Made by a program: the position numbers and the translations under genes | The notes under the pieces: model-generated | Seen by the model: only the letters and a program-made list of their open reading frames with translations | Database searches by the model: none | What the model was told of the DNA's origin: nothing | Part shown: positions 10,945 through 25,408 of the stretch, in pieces | How positions within the stretch are numbered: position 1 is the first letter of the stretch | Layout: each line of letters starts with the position of its first letter | Assembly: GCF_000719265.1 (NCBI RefSeq) | Contig: NZ_JOFL01000017.1 | Span: 1-64,000, forward strand | Reading direction: 5' to 3' | DNA: 64,000 nt | DNA from: Streptomyces roseoverticillatus | GTDB taxonomy: Bacteria; Actinomycetota; Actinomycetes; Streptomycetales; Streptomycetaceae

Positions 10945-12024
10945 ATGTTCGAGGCAGTCGAGGAACTGCTCGGCGAGCACGCCGACCTCGAGAAGCGGCT
11001 CGCCGACCCCGCCGTGCACGCGGACCAGGCCAATGCACGCAAGCTCAACAAGCGCTACGCCGAGCTGACGCCGATCGTCGGGACCTACCGCTCCTGGAAG
11101 CAGGCCGGGGACGACATCGGGACCGCTCGCGAGCTGGCCGCCGAGGACCCCGACTTCGCCGCCGAGGTCAAGGACTTGGAGAAGCAGCGCGAGGAGCTCA
11201 CCGACAAGCTCCGCCTGCTCCTCGTCCCGCGCGACCCGAGCGACGACAAGGACGTCATCCTGGAGATCAAGGCCGGTGCGGGCGGCGACGAGTCCGCCCT
11301 GTTCGCCGGTGACCTCCTGCGGATGTACCTGCGCTACGCCGAGCGCGTGGGCTGGAAGACCGAGATCATCGACACCACGGAGTCCGAGCTCGGCGGCTAC
11401 AAGGACGTCCAGGTCGCGGTGAAGACCAAGGGCGGCAACGGCGCCACCGAGCCCGGCCAGGGCGTGTGGGCCCGGCTGAAGTACGAGGGCGGCGTCCACC
11501 GCGTCCAGCGCGTGCCGGCCACCGAGTCCCAGGGCCGCATCCACACCTCCGCCGCCGGCGTGCTCGTCACGCCCGAGGCCGAGGAGGTCGACGTCGAGAT
11601 CAACATGAACGACCTGCGCATCGACGTCTACCGCTCCTCCGGCCCCGGCGGCCAGTCCGTCAACACCACCGACTCCGCGGTCCGCATCACCCACCTGCCG
11701 ACCGGCGTCGTCGCCTCCTGCCAGAACGAGAAGAGCCAGCTCCAGAACAAGGAGCAGGCCCTGCGCATCCTGCGCTCGCGACTGCTCGCCGCGGCTCAGG
11801 AGAAGGCCGAGGCCGAGGCCGCCGACGCGCGCCGCAGCCAGGTCCGCACCGTCGACCGCTCCGAGAAGATCCGCACGTACAACTTCCCGGAAAACCGCAT
11901 CTCGGACCACCGGGTCGGCTTCAAGGCGTACAACTTGGACCAGGTGCTCGACGGCGAGCTGGACCCGGTGATCCAGGCGTGCGTCGACGCCGACTCCGCC
12001 GCCAAGCTCGCCGCCGCGGGCTGA
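10945..12024 (+). CDS. prfA: Peptide chain release factor 1
   Basis: Class I release factor that recognises UAA and UAG and triggers peptide release. The 359-residue protein has the codon-reading PAT tripeptide near residue 191 (RVPATESQG) and the catalytic GGQ near 235 ([12 protein letters not shown]), which is the Gln that PrmC methylates. ATG 10945 follows a purine-rich AGCTAGGGAAA. The PrmC gene lies 98 bases downstream on the same strand, so substrate and modifier are made together. Confidence 0.97.
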   Translation: MFEAVEELLGEHADLEKRLADPAVHADQANARKLNKRYAELTPIVGTYRSWKQAGDDIGTARELAAEDPDFAAEVKDLEKQREELTDKLRLLLVPRDPSDDKDVILEIKAGAGGDESALFAGDLLRMYLRYAERVGWKTEIIDTTESELGGYKDVQVAVKTKGGNGATEPGQGVWARLKYEGGVHRVQRVPATESQGRIHTSAAGVLVTPEAEEVDVEINMNDLRIDVYRSSGPGGQSVNTTDSAVRITHLPTGVVASCQNEKSQLQNKEQALRILRSRLLAAAQEKAEAEAADARRSQVRTVDRSEKIRTYNFPENRISDHRVGFKAYNLDQVLDGELDPVIQACVDADSAAKLAAAG

Positions 12025-12122
12025 CCGAAGACCGAGAAGCCCGTCCGCGGCCGCCGGACCGGCCCTCCCGCAGGGCCGGCCACAGGCCGGGGACGACGAC
12101 ACGAAGACGCGAGAGGACCACT

Positions 12123-12968
12123 GTGAATCTGCTGCTCGCCGAAGTGGCGCAAGCCACTCAGCGGCTGGCCGACGCCGGCGTACCTTCTCCGCGCTTCGAC
12201 GCGGAGGAGCTCGCGGCCTTCGTGCACGGCGTCAAGCGGGGTGAACTGCACCTCGTGGCGGACGCCGACTTCGACGCCCGCTACTGGGAGGCGATCGCAC
12301 GCCGCGAGGCCCGCGAACCGCTCCAGCACATCACCGGCCGCGCCTTCTTCCGCTACCTGGAGCTCCAGGTCGGGCCCGGCGTCTTCGTCCCCCGGCCCGA
12401 GACCGAGTCGGTCGTCGGCTGGGCCATAGACGCCGTCCGGGCCATGGACGTCGTCGAGCCCCTGATCGTCGACCTGTGCACCGGCTCCGGGGCCATCGCC
12501 CTCGCCCTCGCCCAGGAGGTGCCGCGCTCCCGCGTGCACGCCGTCGAGCTCGACGAGACGGCGCACAGCTGGGCCGCCAAGAACGTCGAGGGCTCCCGCG
12601 TCACCCTGCACCACGGCGACGCCCTCTCCGCGCTGCCCGAGCTCGACGGCCAGGTCGACCTCGTCATCAGCAACCCCCCGTACATCCCGCTCACCGAGTG
12701 GGAGTACGTCGCCCCCGAGGCCCGCGACCACGACCCGCAGCTCGCCCTGTTCTCCGGCGAGGACGGCCTCGACGCCATCCGCGGCATCGAGCGCACCGCC
12801 CACCGGCTGCTGCGCCCGGGCGGCGTCGTCGTCATCGAGCACGCCGACACCCAGGGCGGCCAGGTCCCGTGGATCTTCACCGAGGAGAAGGGCTGGGCCG
12901 ACGCGGCCGACCACCCCGACCTCAACAAGCGCCCCCGGTTCGCGACGGCCCGCAGGGCGACGGCGTGA
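12123..12968 (+). CDS. prmC: Release factor glutamine methyltransferase
   Basis: SAM-dependent methyltransferase (HemK family) that methylates the GGQ glutamine of release factors. From GTG 12123 (GAGAGGA upstream) it has 281 residues: an N-terminal helical factor-binding domain (about 1-85), then the methyltransferase with DLCTGSGAIAL for SAM binding and NPPY at 184-187 for the target amide. The same frame stays open upstream inside prfA, but that part is not a gene. The gap to the Sua5-type gene is 52 bases, suggesting one translation-quality operon. Confidence 0.94.
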   Translation: MNLLLAEVAQATQRLADAGVPSPRFDAEELAAFVHGVKRGELHLVADADFDARYWEAIARREAREPLQHITGRAFFRYLELQVGPGVFVPRPETESVVGWAIDAVRAMDVVEPLIVDLCTGSGAIALALAQEVPRSRVHAVELDETAHSWAAKNVEGSRVTLHHGDALSALPELDGQVDLVISNPPYIPLTEWEYVAPEARDHDPQLALFSGEDGLDAIRGIERTAHRLLRPGGVVVIEHADTQGGQVPWIFTEEKGWADAADHPDLNKRPRFATARRATA

Positions 12969-13020
12969 CCGGCGCGGCGGCACCCACGACGTACAGCAAG
13001 CGCTTCGCGAAGGAGATGTG

Positions 13021-13668
13021 ATGGCACGGCGATACGACTGCAGCGATGCGACAGACCGCAAGACCGGCCTGCGCGAGGCCGTCGCCGCGGTGCGCCGCGG
13101 CGAGCTGGTCGTGCTGCCCACCGACACCGTGTACGGCATCGGTGCGGACGCCTTCAGCAGCGCGGCCGTCGGCGATCTCCTGCAGGCCAAGGGCCGCGGC
13201 CGCGGCATGCCCTCGCCCGTCCTCGTCGGCTCCCCGAACACCCTGCACGGGCTCGTCACCGACTTCTCCGAGCAGGCCTGGGAGCTCGTCGACGCCTTCT
13301 GGCCCGGCGCGCTCACCCTCGTCGCCACCCACCAGCCCTCCCTGACCTGGGACCTGGGCGAGACCCGCGGCACCGTCGCCGTCCGGATGCCGCTGCACCC
13401 GGTCGCCATCGAGCTGCTCACCGAGTTCGGCCCGATGGCCGTCTCCAGCGCCAACCTCACCGGCCACCCGGCGCCGCAGGACTGCGACGCCGCCCAGGAG
13501 ATGCTCGGCGACTCCGTCTCCGTCTACCTCGACGGCGGCCCCACCCCCGCCGACGTGCCGTCCTCCATCGTGGATGTCACCGGTAAGGTCCCCGTCCTGC
13601 TGCGCGCCGGCGCGATCAGCGCCGAGCAGCTCCGCGAGGTGGTACCCGACCTCGAGGTGGCGAATTGA
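13021..13668 (+). CDS. tsaC: L-threonylcarbamoyladenylate synthase (Sua5/YciO/YrdC family)
   Basis: Makes threonylcarbamoyl-AMP from threonine, bicarbonate and ATP, the first step in t6A37 modification of ANN-decoding tRNAs. The 215-residue protein is a YrdC-fold domain, with VLPTDTVYGIG and KGRGRGMPSPVLV for substrate binding and SSANLTGHPAP near the end; it lacks the extra C-terminal Sua5 domain. AAGGAG at 13008-13013 serves either ATG 13021 or the GTG just before it. Its TGA overlaps the next gene's TTG by 4 bases, so the two are translationally coupled. Confidence 0.92.
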   Translation: MARRYDCSDATDRKTGLREAVAAVRRGELVVLPTDTVYGIGADAFSSAAVGDLLQAKGRGRGMPSPVLVGSPNTLHGLVTDFSEQAWELVDAFWPGALTLVATHQPSLTWDLGETRGTVAVRMPLHPVAIELLTEFGPMAVSSANLTGHPAPQDCDAAQEMLGDSVSVYLDGGPTPADVPSSIVDVTGKVPVLLRAGAISAEQLREVVPDLEVAN

Positions 13669-14324
13669 TCGCCCCGCAGGGGCGTGGCATAGCGGGACCG
13701 GGCACGTCGGCCGAAGCCGGCACCTTCCGCATCCTCCACGTCAGCACCGGCAACGTCTGCCGCTCGCCCATCACCGAGCGGCTGAGCCGCCATGCGCTCA
13801 CCGACCGCCTCGGCGACCCCTCCGCGGGCGGCCTGGTGGTGGAGAGCGCGGGGACCTGGGGCCACGAGGGCGCCCCGATGGAGGCGCACGCCGCCACCGT
13901 CCTCGCGGACCTCGGCGCCGACCCCGCCGGGTTCACCGGCCGGGAGCTGCTGGACGAGCACGTCATCCGCGCCGACCTGGTCCTGACCGCCACCCGCGAC
14001 CACCGCGCCCAGGTCATCTCCATGGGGCACTCGGCGGGGCTGCGCACCTTCACGCTGAAGGAGTTCACCCGGCTGGTGCGGGCCATAGACCCGGCGACGC
14101 TCCCGGACCCCGAGCGGGCCGGCGGCGTGGTCGAGCGCGCCCGCGCCCTGGTGCAGGCCGCGGCCGCGCTGCGCGGCTGGCTGCTCGCGCCGAACGCCGA
14201 GGCGGACGAGGTCCACGATCCGTACGGAGCGCCCATCACCTTCTTCCGCTCCATCGGCGAGGAGATCGACCAGGCCCTGGACCCGGTGGTGACCGCCCTC
14301 ACCGGCGTCCCCGCCCGCCACTGA
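13665..14324 (+). CDS. Low-molecular-weight protein tyrosine phosphatase-like protein, nucleophile Cys replaced by Ser
   Basis: The fold is that of LMW-PTP and arsenate reductase: the P-loop region is HVSTGNVCRSPITE at about residues 26-39 and a later DP pair (VHDPYG) matches the general-acid loop. In active family members the P-loop reads C-x5-R, with Cys as nucleophile. Here the residue five before the P-loop Arg's partner Cys is Ser (codon AGC), so the nucleophile is missing while the second Cys and the Arg remain. It may be an inactive binding protein. The TTG start overlaps the tsaC stop by 4 bases. Length is 219, long for the family, with an N-terminal extension. Confidence 0.75.
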   Translation: MIAPQGRGIAGPGTSAEAGTFRILHVSTGNVCRSPITERLSRHALTDRLGDPSAGGLVVESAGTWGHEGAPMEAHAATVLADLGADPAGFTGRELLDEHVIRADLVLTATRDHRAQVISMGHSAGLRTFTLKEFTRLVRAIDPATLPDPERAGGVVERARALVQAAAALRGWLLAPNAEADEVHDPYGAPITFFRSIGEEIDQALDPVVTALTGVPARH

Positions 14325-14385
14325 CCGGAGGAGACTCCGCCCCGTAAGGGGGGCGGGGCAGTGCCGGTCTGCGGATCCGCCGCGA

Positions 14386-14430
14386 TGGGGGTCCCCCCTG
14401 TTCGAGCGGAGTCGAGAACTTGGGGGAGCG
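14386..14430 (+). repeat. Streptomyces intergenic CCCCC-GTTCGAGCGGAGTCGAGAAC-GGGGG element
   Basis: An imperfect hairpin with CCCCC and GGGGG ends and inner GTTC/GAAC arms around a GCGGAGT loop. From memory, near-identical tracts occur between genes throughout Streptomyces genomes. It sits in the 233-base spacer before glyA, where it may end the upstream operon. Confidence 0.5.
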
Positions 14431-14557
14431 GCCGGCCACGACGCAACCCGCAGCCGCGCGCGAGCGCGAGAGGCGCCCCGGCAGGGGCCGGGCAGACCGG
14501 GCGTCCGTGGCGCCGCGGGCCTACATTGGGTGGTGAACCTATCGCCCGGAGCCCGCG

Positions 14558-15868
<1,311 letters not shown>

Positions 15869-15979
15869 CGGCTGCAACCATCGCGCGTGGCCGTACGTCT
15901 ACAGCTGTATTCACGGATCGGGGGCGGACGCGAATATGGTGTGGGGCTGTGATGTCCAGCGCGACCTCTGGGGCAGCCC

Positions 15980-17311
15980 GTGCGTGAATACCTGCTGACG
16001 CTGTGCGTCACCGCGGCAGTCACCTATCTGCTGACGGGACCGGTGCGGAAGTTCGCGATCGTGGCCGGCGCGATGCCGGAGATCCGCGCGCGCGACGTGC
16101 ACCGGGAGCCGACGCCGCGGCTGGGCGGGATCGCGATGTTCGGCGGGCTGTGCGCGGGGCTGCTGGTGGCGGCCCACCTGTCCAACCTCGGCAAGGTCTT
16201 CGAGCTGCACAGCGAGCCGCGGGCGCTGCTCTCGGGCGCCGGGCTGATCTGGATCCTCGGCGTGCTGGACGACAAGTGGGGCGTGGACGCCCTGGTCAAG
16301 CTGGGCGGCCAGATGATCGCCGCCGGTGTGATGGTGCTCCAGGGGCTGACGATCCTGTGGATCCCCGTGCCCGGCGTGGGCACGGTCGGGCTCACCCCGA
16401 TGCAGGGCACGCTGCTGACCGTCGCGCTCGTGGTCATCACCATCAACGCGGTCAATTTCGTCGACGGCCTGGACGGCCTGGCCTCCGGGATGGTGTGCAT
16501 CGCCGCGGCCGCGTTCTTCCTCTACGCGTACCGGCTCTGGTTCGGGCACAACGTGGAGGCGGCCGCCCCCGCGACGCTGTTCGCCGCGATCCTGATGGGC
16601 ATGTGCCTGGGATTCCTCCCGCACAACATGCACCCTGCACGAATCTTTATGGGCGATTCCGGCTCGATGCTCATCGGCCTGGTGCTGGCGGCGGGCGCCA
16701 TTTCCATCACCGGCCAGGTCGACCCCGATGTGCTCAACGCGTTCACGGGCGGCTCGGAGCGCGCCGTCGTGCACGCCACGGTGCCGGTCTACATCCCGCT
16801 GCTGCTGCCGCTGACGGTGATCGCGGTGCCGGTGGCCGACCTGCTGCTCGCCATCGTGCGGCGCACCTGGAACGGCCAGTCGCCGTTCGCCGCGGACCGC
16901 GGCCACCTGCACCACCGGCTGCTGGAGATCGGGCACTCGCACAGCCGTGCGGTGCTGATCATGTACTTCTGGTCGGGGCTCATCGCCTTCGGCACGGTCG
17001 CCTACTCCGTGCACTCGGCGAGCACCTGGATCCTGCTGCTGATCGTCGCGCTGAGCGCGGCGGGCCTGGTGCTCCTGCTGCTGCCGCGCTTCAAGCCGCG
17101 CGCCCCGCGCTGGGCCGAGGCGTTCGTTCCGCCGCGCTACCGCCGGCGCAAGGTCGCGGTCGTGGCGCCGGAGGCGGCCGGGGCGGCGGAGGTCGCCGAG
17201 ACGGAGCCGGCGGAGGCCGGGGAGCAGCGCGAGCCCGTGCCCGCAGGCATCCACGGCGCCACCGCCATCGGCGACCGCTCGCGTTTCAGCAGGATCAGCA
17301 GCAACAGCTGA
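15980..17311 (+). CDS. Polyprenyl-phosphate GlcNAc-1-phosphate transferase (WecA/MraY family)
   Basis: Integral membrane enzyme predicted to move a sugar-1-phosphate from a UDP-sugar to decaprenyl or undecaprenyl phosphate, starting a cell-wall glycopolymer or lipid-linked glycan. It has about 10-11 hydrophobic helices. The metal and substrate motifs are NFVDGLDGLASG, FMGDSGSMLIG and the cytoplasmic DRGHLHHRLL. The last 75 residues are an Ala/Glu-rich soluble tail. GTG 15980 is used. It precedes atpI by about 250 bases, an arrangement also found, as I recall, in other actinobacteria; its product could feed LCP ligases such as the one at 9320. Confidence 0.9.
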   Translation: MREYLLTLCVTAAVTYLLTGPVRKFAIVAGAMPEIRARDVHREPTPRLGGIAMFGGLCAGLLVAAHLSNLGKVFELHSEPRALLSGAGLIWILGVLDDKWGVDALVKLGGQMIAAGVMVLQGLTILWIPVPGVGTVGLTPMQGTLLTVALVVITINAVNFVDGLDGLASGMVCIAAAAFFLYAYRLWFGHNVEAAAPATLFAAILMGMCLGFLPHNMHPARIFMGDSGSMLIGLVLAAGAISITGQVDPDVLNAFTGGSERAVVHATVPVYIPLLLPLTVIAVPVADLLLAIVRRTWNGQSPFAADRGHLHHRLLEIGHSHSRAVLIMYFWSGLIAFGTVAYSVHSASTWILLLIVALSAAGLVLLLLPRFKPRAPRWAEAFVPPRYRRRKVAVVAPEAAGAAEVAETEPAEAGEQREPVPAGIHGATAIGDRSRFSRISSNS

Positions 17312-17370
17312 GGCGGGTTCTCTAGCAGAGAACGCACCCCTCGTCAGCGCCTTGACCAGCGACGTGACCC

Positions 17371-17400
17371 TTGCGTGTGACGTCCGGCACACGATGTAGG
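17371..17400 (+). promoter_or_regulatory. Possible promoter of the atp operon
   Basis: TTGCGT at 17371-17376 and TGTAGG at 17395-17400 are spaced 18 bases apart in the spacer before atpI. The match to a vegetative promoter is only moderate, but the stretch 17390-17450 is the most AT-rich of this spacer. A second start inside 18002-18259, before atpB, is equally possible. Confidence 0.3.
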
Positions 17401-17563
17401 TAAAGACCTCATCAAATAGTTTGTGATACCGTTCACGAAACCCGGTGCTAGAGCCGATGGACCGTAGTGCGGCGGTCCTTCGTCGTAAGCCGTGAGCATT
17501 TCCGGGGATACGCTCGTCCACGACGAATCGTTGCTTCCGACCTCATCGCCGGAGAAACCCTTC

Positions 17564-18001
17564 ATGCAGTCCAACGACGCCCGAACACTCCTGCAGTGCG
17601 CCGTCCCGACCGCCGTGGCAGGCATCGTCGCCGCCGCCGTCAGCGGTGTGCTCGCCGGCGGCAAGGGTGCGATCGGCGCCGTCGTCGGCACCCTCGTGGC
17701 GGGCGGCGTCATGGCCATGGGCCTCTTCGTTCTCCAGCGCACGGCCAAGTCCTTCCCGCACCTGTTCCAGGCCATGGGTCTGGTGCTCTACGTGACGCAG
17801 TTCCTGATCGCCGCGGTCGTTCTCGCGGTCTTCCGGGACACGTCGCTGTTCAACACCCGGGCGTTCGCCTTCGCGCTGCTCGGCGCGGTCCTCGTGTGGA
17901 CCGCCGCGCAGACCCGGGCGTATCTGAAGGCCAAGATCCTTTACGTCGATCCGGAATCCGCCGAGGCGAAGAAGTCCGCGCCCGCCGGGTCTCCGACGTG
18001 A
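17564..18001 (+). CDS. atpI: ATP synthase accessory protein AtpI
   Basis: Small membrane protein encoded first in many atp operons, proposed to help assemble the c-ring or take part in ion handling. From ATG 17564 (GGAGAAA at 17550-17556) it has 145 residues with four hydrophobic segments, for example TAVAGIVAAAVSGVLAG and LVLYVTQFLIAAVVLAV, and a short polar tail. A GTG at 17492 would add 24 residues without membrane character. A 258-base gap separates it from atpB, unusually long within this operon. Confidence 0.85.
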   Translation: MQSNDARTLLQCAVPTAVAGIVAAAVSGVLAGGKGAIGAVVGTLVAGGVMAMGLFVLQRTAKSFPHLFQAMGLVLYVTQFLIAAVVLAVFRDTSLFNTRAFAFALLGAVLVWTAAQTRAYLKAKILYVDPESAEAKKSAPAGSPT

Positions 18002-18259
18002 CCGGTAGGGCCGCGATAAAGGTGCCGGTGCTCACCTGCTATCGTCCGGTGCCATCTGAGGCACAGTGTGCGCAGGCAGCTGAACACCCGAGTTTTCCGG
18101 GACGGAATCGGCAGTCCATGCAGCTGATGCCCGCGACCGGCCCCGCGCCGATCACCCGCCCCCCCATCCGCAAGACCAGTCCAGTGCCGTTCCGCGGCTT
18201 CGAGCCGTGCCGACACAACGAGGTTGCCGTACCTATGCGCCACGCTGAAGGAGCTCGCG

Positions 18260-19397
<1,138 letters not shown>

Positions 19398-19438
19398 TCA
19401 CAGCCTGACGACCACTGTTTTCGACGGAAGGCATTGAT

Positions 19439-20008
19439 GTGAATCCCCTGGCAGTCCTGGCGAGCGAGGGGGAGCTGGAGAACCCGCTCCTGCCCCCGCT
19501 CCCAGAGCTCGTCATCGGCCTGATCGCCTTCGCCATCGTCTTCATCTTCCTCGGCAAGAAGCTCCTCCCGAAGATCAACCAGACTCTGGACGAGCGCCGC
19601 GAGGCCATCGAAGGCGGCATGGAGAAGGCCGAGGCCGCCCAGGCCGAGGCGCAGCAGGTGCTCGAGGACTACCGGGCACAGCTCGCCGACGCCCGCCATG
19701 AGGCCGCCCGCATGCGCCAGGAGGCGCAGGAGCAGGGTGCGTCGATGATCGCAGAGATGCGGTCCGAGGGTGAGCGTCAGCGCGAGGACATCATCGCTGC
19801 CGGCCACGCCCAGATCGAGGCCGACCGCAAGGCCGCTTCGGCCTCGCTCCGCCAGGACGTGGGCAAGCTCGCCGGCGACCTGGCCGGCCGGATCGTCGGC
19901 GAGTCCCTCGCCGACGCGGCCCGGCAGAGCCGGACCATCGACCGCTTCCTCGACGACCTCGAGGCCAAGGCGGCGGCCGGTGCGACGAAGGCAGAGGCGA
20001 ACCGATGA
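19439..20008 (+). CDS. atpF: ATP synthase F0 subunit b
   Basis: Peripheral stalk subunit of 189 residues: one N-terminal membrane helix (about 20-40, LVIGLIAFAIVFIFLG) and a long charged helix that dimerises and reaches F1. GTG 19439 follows GGAAGG. Its stop overlaps the atpH start (ATGA), so b and delta are translated together, as expected for stalk partners. Confidence 0.95.
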   Translation: MNPLAVLASEGELENPLLPPLPELVIGLIAFAIVFIFLGKKLLPKINQTLDERREAIEGGMEKAEAAQAEAQQVLEDYRAQLADARHEAARMRQEAQEQGASMIAEMRSEGERQREDIIAAGHAQIEADRKAASASLRQDVGKLAGDLAGRIVGESLADAARQSRTIDRFLDDLEAKAAAGATKAEANR

Positions 20009-20820
20009 GCGGAGCGAGCCGGGAGGCGCTGGCCTCCGCACGTGAGCGCCTCGACGCGCTGGCGGACAACACGTCCGTGGACGCGGCGAAGCTCGCCGAG
20101 GACCTTGCCGCGGTCACCGCGCTGCTGGACCGCGAGGTGTCGCTGCGCCGGGTCCTGACCGACCCGGCGCAGGCCGGCGAGGCGAAGTCCCAGCTGGCCC
20201 AGCGGCTGCTCGGCGGCCAGGTGGGCGGCGAGTGCGCCGACCTGGTCTCCGGGATGGTCCGCTCCCGCTGGTCGCGCTCGCGCGACCTCGTGGACGCCAT
20301 CGAGGAGCTGGCCTCCGGCGCCGAGTTCATCGCCGCCCAGCGCGCCGGTGTCCTGGACGACGTCGAGGACGAGCTGTTCCGCTTCGGCCGGATCGTCGCC
20401 TCCAGCTCCGAGCTGCGGGCCGCGCTGACGGACAAGGTCGCGAACCGCTCGGCCAAGGCCGCGCTGGTGCGGGAGCTGCTGGGGGGCCGGGCCAACCCGG
20501 TCACCGAGCGACTCGTCGTCCGTCTTGTGGCACAGCCGCGGGGCCGTAGCCTGGAGGCGGGGCTCAATGCCCTCTCCAAGCTGGCCGCGGATCGCCGGGA
20601 CCGTGTGGTCGCGGTGGTCACGTCCGCGGTGCCGATGAGCGACGCGCAGAAGCAGCGGCTCGGCGACGCGCTCGCCAAGCTGTACGGGCGCCGTGTCCAC
20701 CTGAACCTGGACATCGACCCCGAGATGCTCGGCGGTGTGCAGGTGCGGATCGGCGACGAGGTCATCAACGGCAGCATCGCGGACCGTCTCGCGGAGGCGG
20801 ACCGGCGGATGGCCGGCTGA
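20005..20820 (+). CDS. atpH: ATP synthase F1 subunit delta
   Basis: Joins the peripheral stalk to the top of F1. At 271 residues it is longer than the roughly 180 of E. coli, as usual in actinobacteria, where an N-terminal segment is added. The C-terminal delta domain is seen around 160-271 (ALSKLAADRRDRVVAVVTSA and GGVQVRIGDEVINGS). It overlaps atpF by 4 bases and is followed by a 137-base spacer to atpA. Confidence 0.94.
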   Translation: MSGASREALASARERLDALADNTSVDAAKLAEDLAAVTALLDREVSLRRVLTDPAQAGEAKSQLAQRLLGGQVGGECADLVSGMVRSRWSRSRDLVDAIEELASGAEFIAAQRAGVLDDVEDELFRFGRIVASSSELRAALTDKVANRSAKAALVRELLGGRANPVTERLVVRLVAQPRGRSLEAGLNALSKLAADRRDRVVAVVTSAVPMSDAQKQRLGDALAKLYGRRVHLNLDIDPEMLGGVQVRIGDEVINGSIADRLAEADRRMAG

Positions 20821-20957
20821 CAGCCACCAACTCAAGAGCATGACTGACGGCCCGAGTTGGGCCGACGGTGTCCTCCGGGGGCCAGCAGCGACAAGCTGCG
20901 GAACCGGCCCCCGGAGAAGAAATACTTCGGGCCCAACAAGGAGAGCAGGGAACCCAG

Positions 20958-22532
20958 ATGGCGGAGCTCACGATCCGGCCGGAGGAGATCCGGGACGCGC
21001 TGGAGAACTTTGTCCAGGCGTACAAGCCGGACGCGGCCTCGCGCGAGGAGGTCGGTACGGTCAGCGTTGCCGGCGACGGCATCGCTAAGGTCGAGGGCCT
21101 TCCCTCGGCCATGGCGAACGAGCTGCTGCGGTTCGAGGACGGAACCCTCGGTCTCGCCCTCAACCTCGAGGAGCGCGAGATCGGTGCGGTCGTCCTCGGC
21201 GAGTTCAGCGGCATCGAGGAGGGCCAGCCGGTGCAGCGCACCGGTGAGGTGCTCTCCGTCGCGGTCGGCGAGGGCTACCTCGGCCGCGTCGTCGACCCGC
21301 TGGGCAACCCGATCGACGGCCTCGGCGAGATCGCCGGCATCGAGGGCCGCCGCGCCCTCGAGCTGCAGGCCCCCACGGTCATGCAGCGCAAGTCGGTCCA
21401 CGAGCCGATGGAGACCGGCTACAAGGCCGTCGACGCGATGACCCCGGTCGGCCGCGGTCAGCGTCAGCTGGTCATCGGCGACCGCCAGACCGGCAAGACC
21501 GCGCTGGCCGTCGACACGATCATCAACCAGCGCGACAACTGGCGCACCGGCGACCCGAAGAAGCAGGTCCGCTGCATCTACGTCGCCATCGGCCAGAAGG
21601 GCTCGACCATCGCCTCCGTGCGCGCCGCGCTGGAGGAGGCCGGTGCGCTGGAGTACACGACGATCGTCGCGGCCCCCGCGTCCGACCCGGCGGGCTTCAA
21701 GTTCCTCGCCCCCTACACCGGCTCGGCCATCGGTCAGCACTGGATGTACCAGGGCAAGCACGTCCTGATCGTCTTCGACGACCTGTCGAAGCAGGCCGAC
21801 GCCTACCGCGCCGTGTCGCTGCTGCTGCGCCGCCCGCCGGGCCGCGAGGCCTACCCGGGTGACGTCTTCTACCTGCACTCGCGTCTGCTGGAGCGCTGCG
21901 CCAAGCTCTCCGACGAGATGGGCGCCGGCTCGATGACCGGTCTGCCGATCGTCGAGACCAAGGCCAACGACGTCTCGGCGTTCATCCCGACCAACGTCAT
22001 CTCCATCACCGACGGCCAGTGCTTCCTGGAGTCCGACCTGTTCAACGCCGGCCAGCGCCCGGCCCTGAACGTCGGTATCTCGGTCTCGCGTGTCGGTGGC
22101 TCCGCCCAGCACAAGGCCATGAAGCAGGTCTCCGGCCGGCTTCGCGTGGACCTCGCCCAGTTCCGCGAGCTGGAGGCGTTCGCCGCCTTCGGTTCCGACC
22201 TGGACGCGGCCTCCAAGGCCTCGCTGGAGCGCGGCAAGCGCATGGTCGAGCTGCTGAAGCAGGCCCAGTACGCCCCGTACTCCACCGAGGACCAGGTCGT
22301 CTCCATCTGGGCCGGCACCACCGGCAAGATGGACGACGTCCCGGTCGAGGACATCCGCCGCTTCGAGCGCGAGCTGCTGGACTTCCTGCACCGCGAGCAC
22401 AAGGGCCTCATGACCTCCATCCGTGAGGGCGGCAAGATGTCGGACGACACGCTGCAGGCCGTGGGCGACGCGATCGCGTCCTTCAAGCAGCAGTTCGAGA
22501 CCGCGGACGGCAAGCTGCTGGGCGAGGGCTGA
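20958..22532 (+). CDS. atpA: ATP synthase F1 subunit alpha
   Basis: Non-catalytic nucleotide-binding subunit of the alpha3-beta3 head. From ATG 20958 it has 524 residues. The Walker A is GDRQTGKT at 174-181, and [19 protein letters not shown] sequence (here [15 protein letters not shown]) marks the alpha signature. The frame is open to 20868, but that part is the spacer after atpH. The stop is 2 bases before atpG. Confidence 0.97.
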   Translation: MAELTIRPEEIRDALENFVQAYKPDAASREEVGTVSVAGDGIAKVEGLPSAMANELLRFEDGTLGLALNLEEREIGAVVLGEFSGIEEGQPVQRTGEVLSVAVGEGYLGRVVDPLGNPIDGLGEIAGIEGRRALELQAPTVMQRKSVHEPMETGYKAVDAMTPVGRGQRQLVIGDRQTGKTALAVDTIINQRDNWRTGDPKKQVRCIYVAIGQKGSTIASVRAALEEAGALEYTTIVAAPASDPAGFKFLAPYTGSAIGQHWMYQGKHVLIVFDDLSKQADAYRAVSLLLRRPPGREAYPGDVFYLHSRLLERCAKLSDEMGAGSMTGLPIVETKANDVSAFIPTNVISITDGQCFLESDLFNAGQRPALNVGISVSRVGGSAQHKAMKQVSGRLRVDLAQFRELEAFAAFGSDLDAASKASLERGKRMVELLKQAQYAPYSTEDQVVSIWAGTTGKMDDVPVEDIRRFERELLDFLHREHKGLMTSIREGGKMSDDTLQAVGDAIASFKQQFETADGKLLGEG

Positions 22533-22534
22533 GC

Positions 22535-24900
<2,366 letters not shown>

Positions 24901-24915
24901 GCCCCGTGGCTCTAA

Positions 24916-24950
24916 GCTGCCGGGGGCGGGGCGCTCCCGCCCCCGGCAGC
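24916..24950 (+). terminator. Hairpin between atpD and atpC
   Basis: A perfect 15-bp GC-rich stem: GCTGCCGGGGGCGGG at 24916-24930 and CCCGCCCCCGGCAGC at 24936-24950, loop GCGCT, starting 15 bases after the atpD stop. There is no T-run. It could be a partial terminator, an mRNA-stabilising 3' end for the operon, or both. Confidence 0.65.
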
Positions 24951-25014
24951 CACGTCCCCTATTCTTTGACCCAACACCTGTCGTGCCCGGCAGGTGAAGA
25001 CCCGAGGAGCCACG

Positions 25015-25386
25015 TTGGCTGCTGAGCTGCACGTCGAGCTGGTCGCGGCGGACCGAAGCGTCTGGTCCGGCGAGGCCACTCTGGTCATCGCGCGTACCAC
25101 ATCGGGTGACATCGGCGTCATGCCCGGCCACCAGCCGCTGCTCGGTGTGCTGGAGTCCGGTCCGGTCACGATCCGGACCGCCGACGGCAATGTCGTCGCC
25201 GCGGTACACGGCGGTTTCATCTCGTTCGCGGATGACAAGCTCTCGCTGCTCGCCGAGATCGCGGAGCTCGCCGACGAGATCGACGTCAAGCGCGCGGAGC
25301 GGGCGCTGGAGCGCGCCAAGTCGGCGGCGGACGCCGCCGCCGAGCGGCGCGCCGACGTCCGGCTGCGAGCGGTCGCGGGGCACTAG
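25015..25386 (+). CDS. atpC: ATP synthase F1 subunit epsilon
   Basis: Regulatory subunit at the foot of the shaft that inhibits ATP hydrolysis. From TTG 25015 it has 123 residues, with GAGGAG at 25004-25009 giving an ideal 5-base spacing. The N-terminal beta-barrel includes GDIGVMPGHQPLLGVLESG, and two short C-terminal helices follow (VKRAERALERAKSAADAA). It lies 114 bases after atpD behind a hairpin. Confidence 0.95.
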   Translation: MAAELHVELVAADRSVWSGEATLVIARTTSGDIGVMPGHQPLLGVLESGPVTIRTADGNVVAAVHGGFISFADDKLSLLAEIAELADEIDVKRAERALERAKSAADAAAERRADVRLRAVAGH

Positions 25387-25408
25387 CCCACGGCCCGATG
25401 AGTTCGTC

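Noticed and set aside
17312..17491. Possible tRNA or small RNA in the wecA-like/atpI spacer
   Set aside because: No cloverleaf or stable hairpin is evident; it is simply a less GC-rich promoter region.
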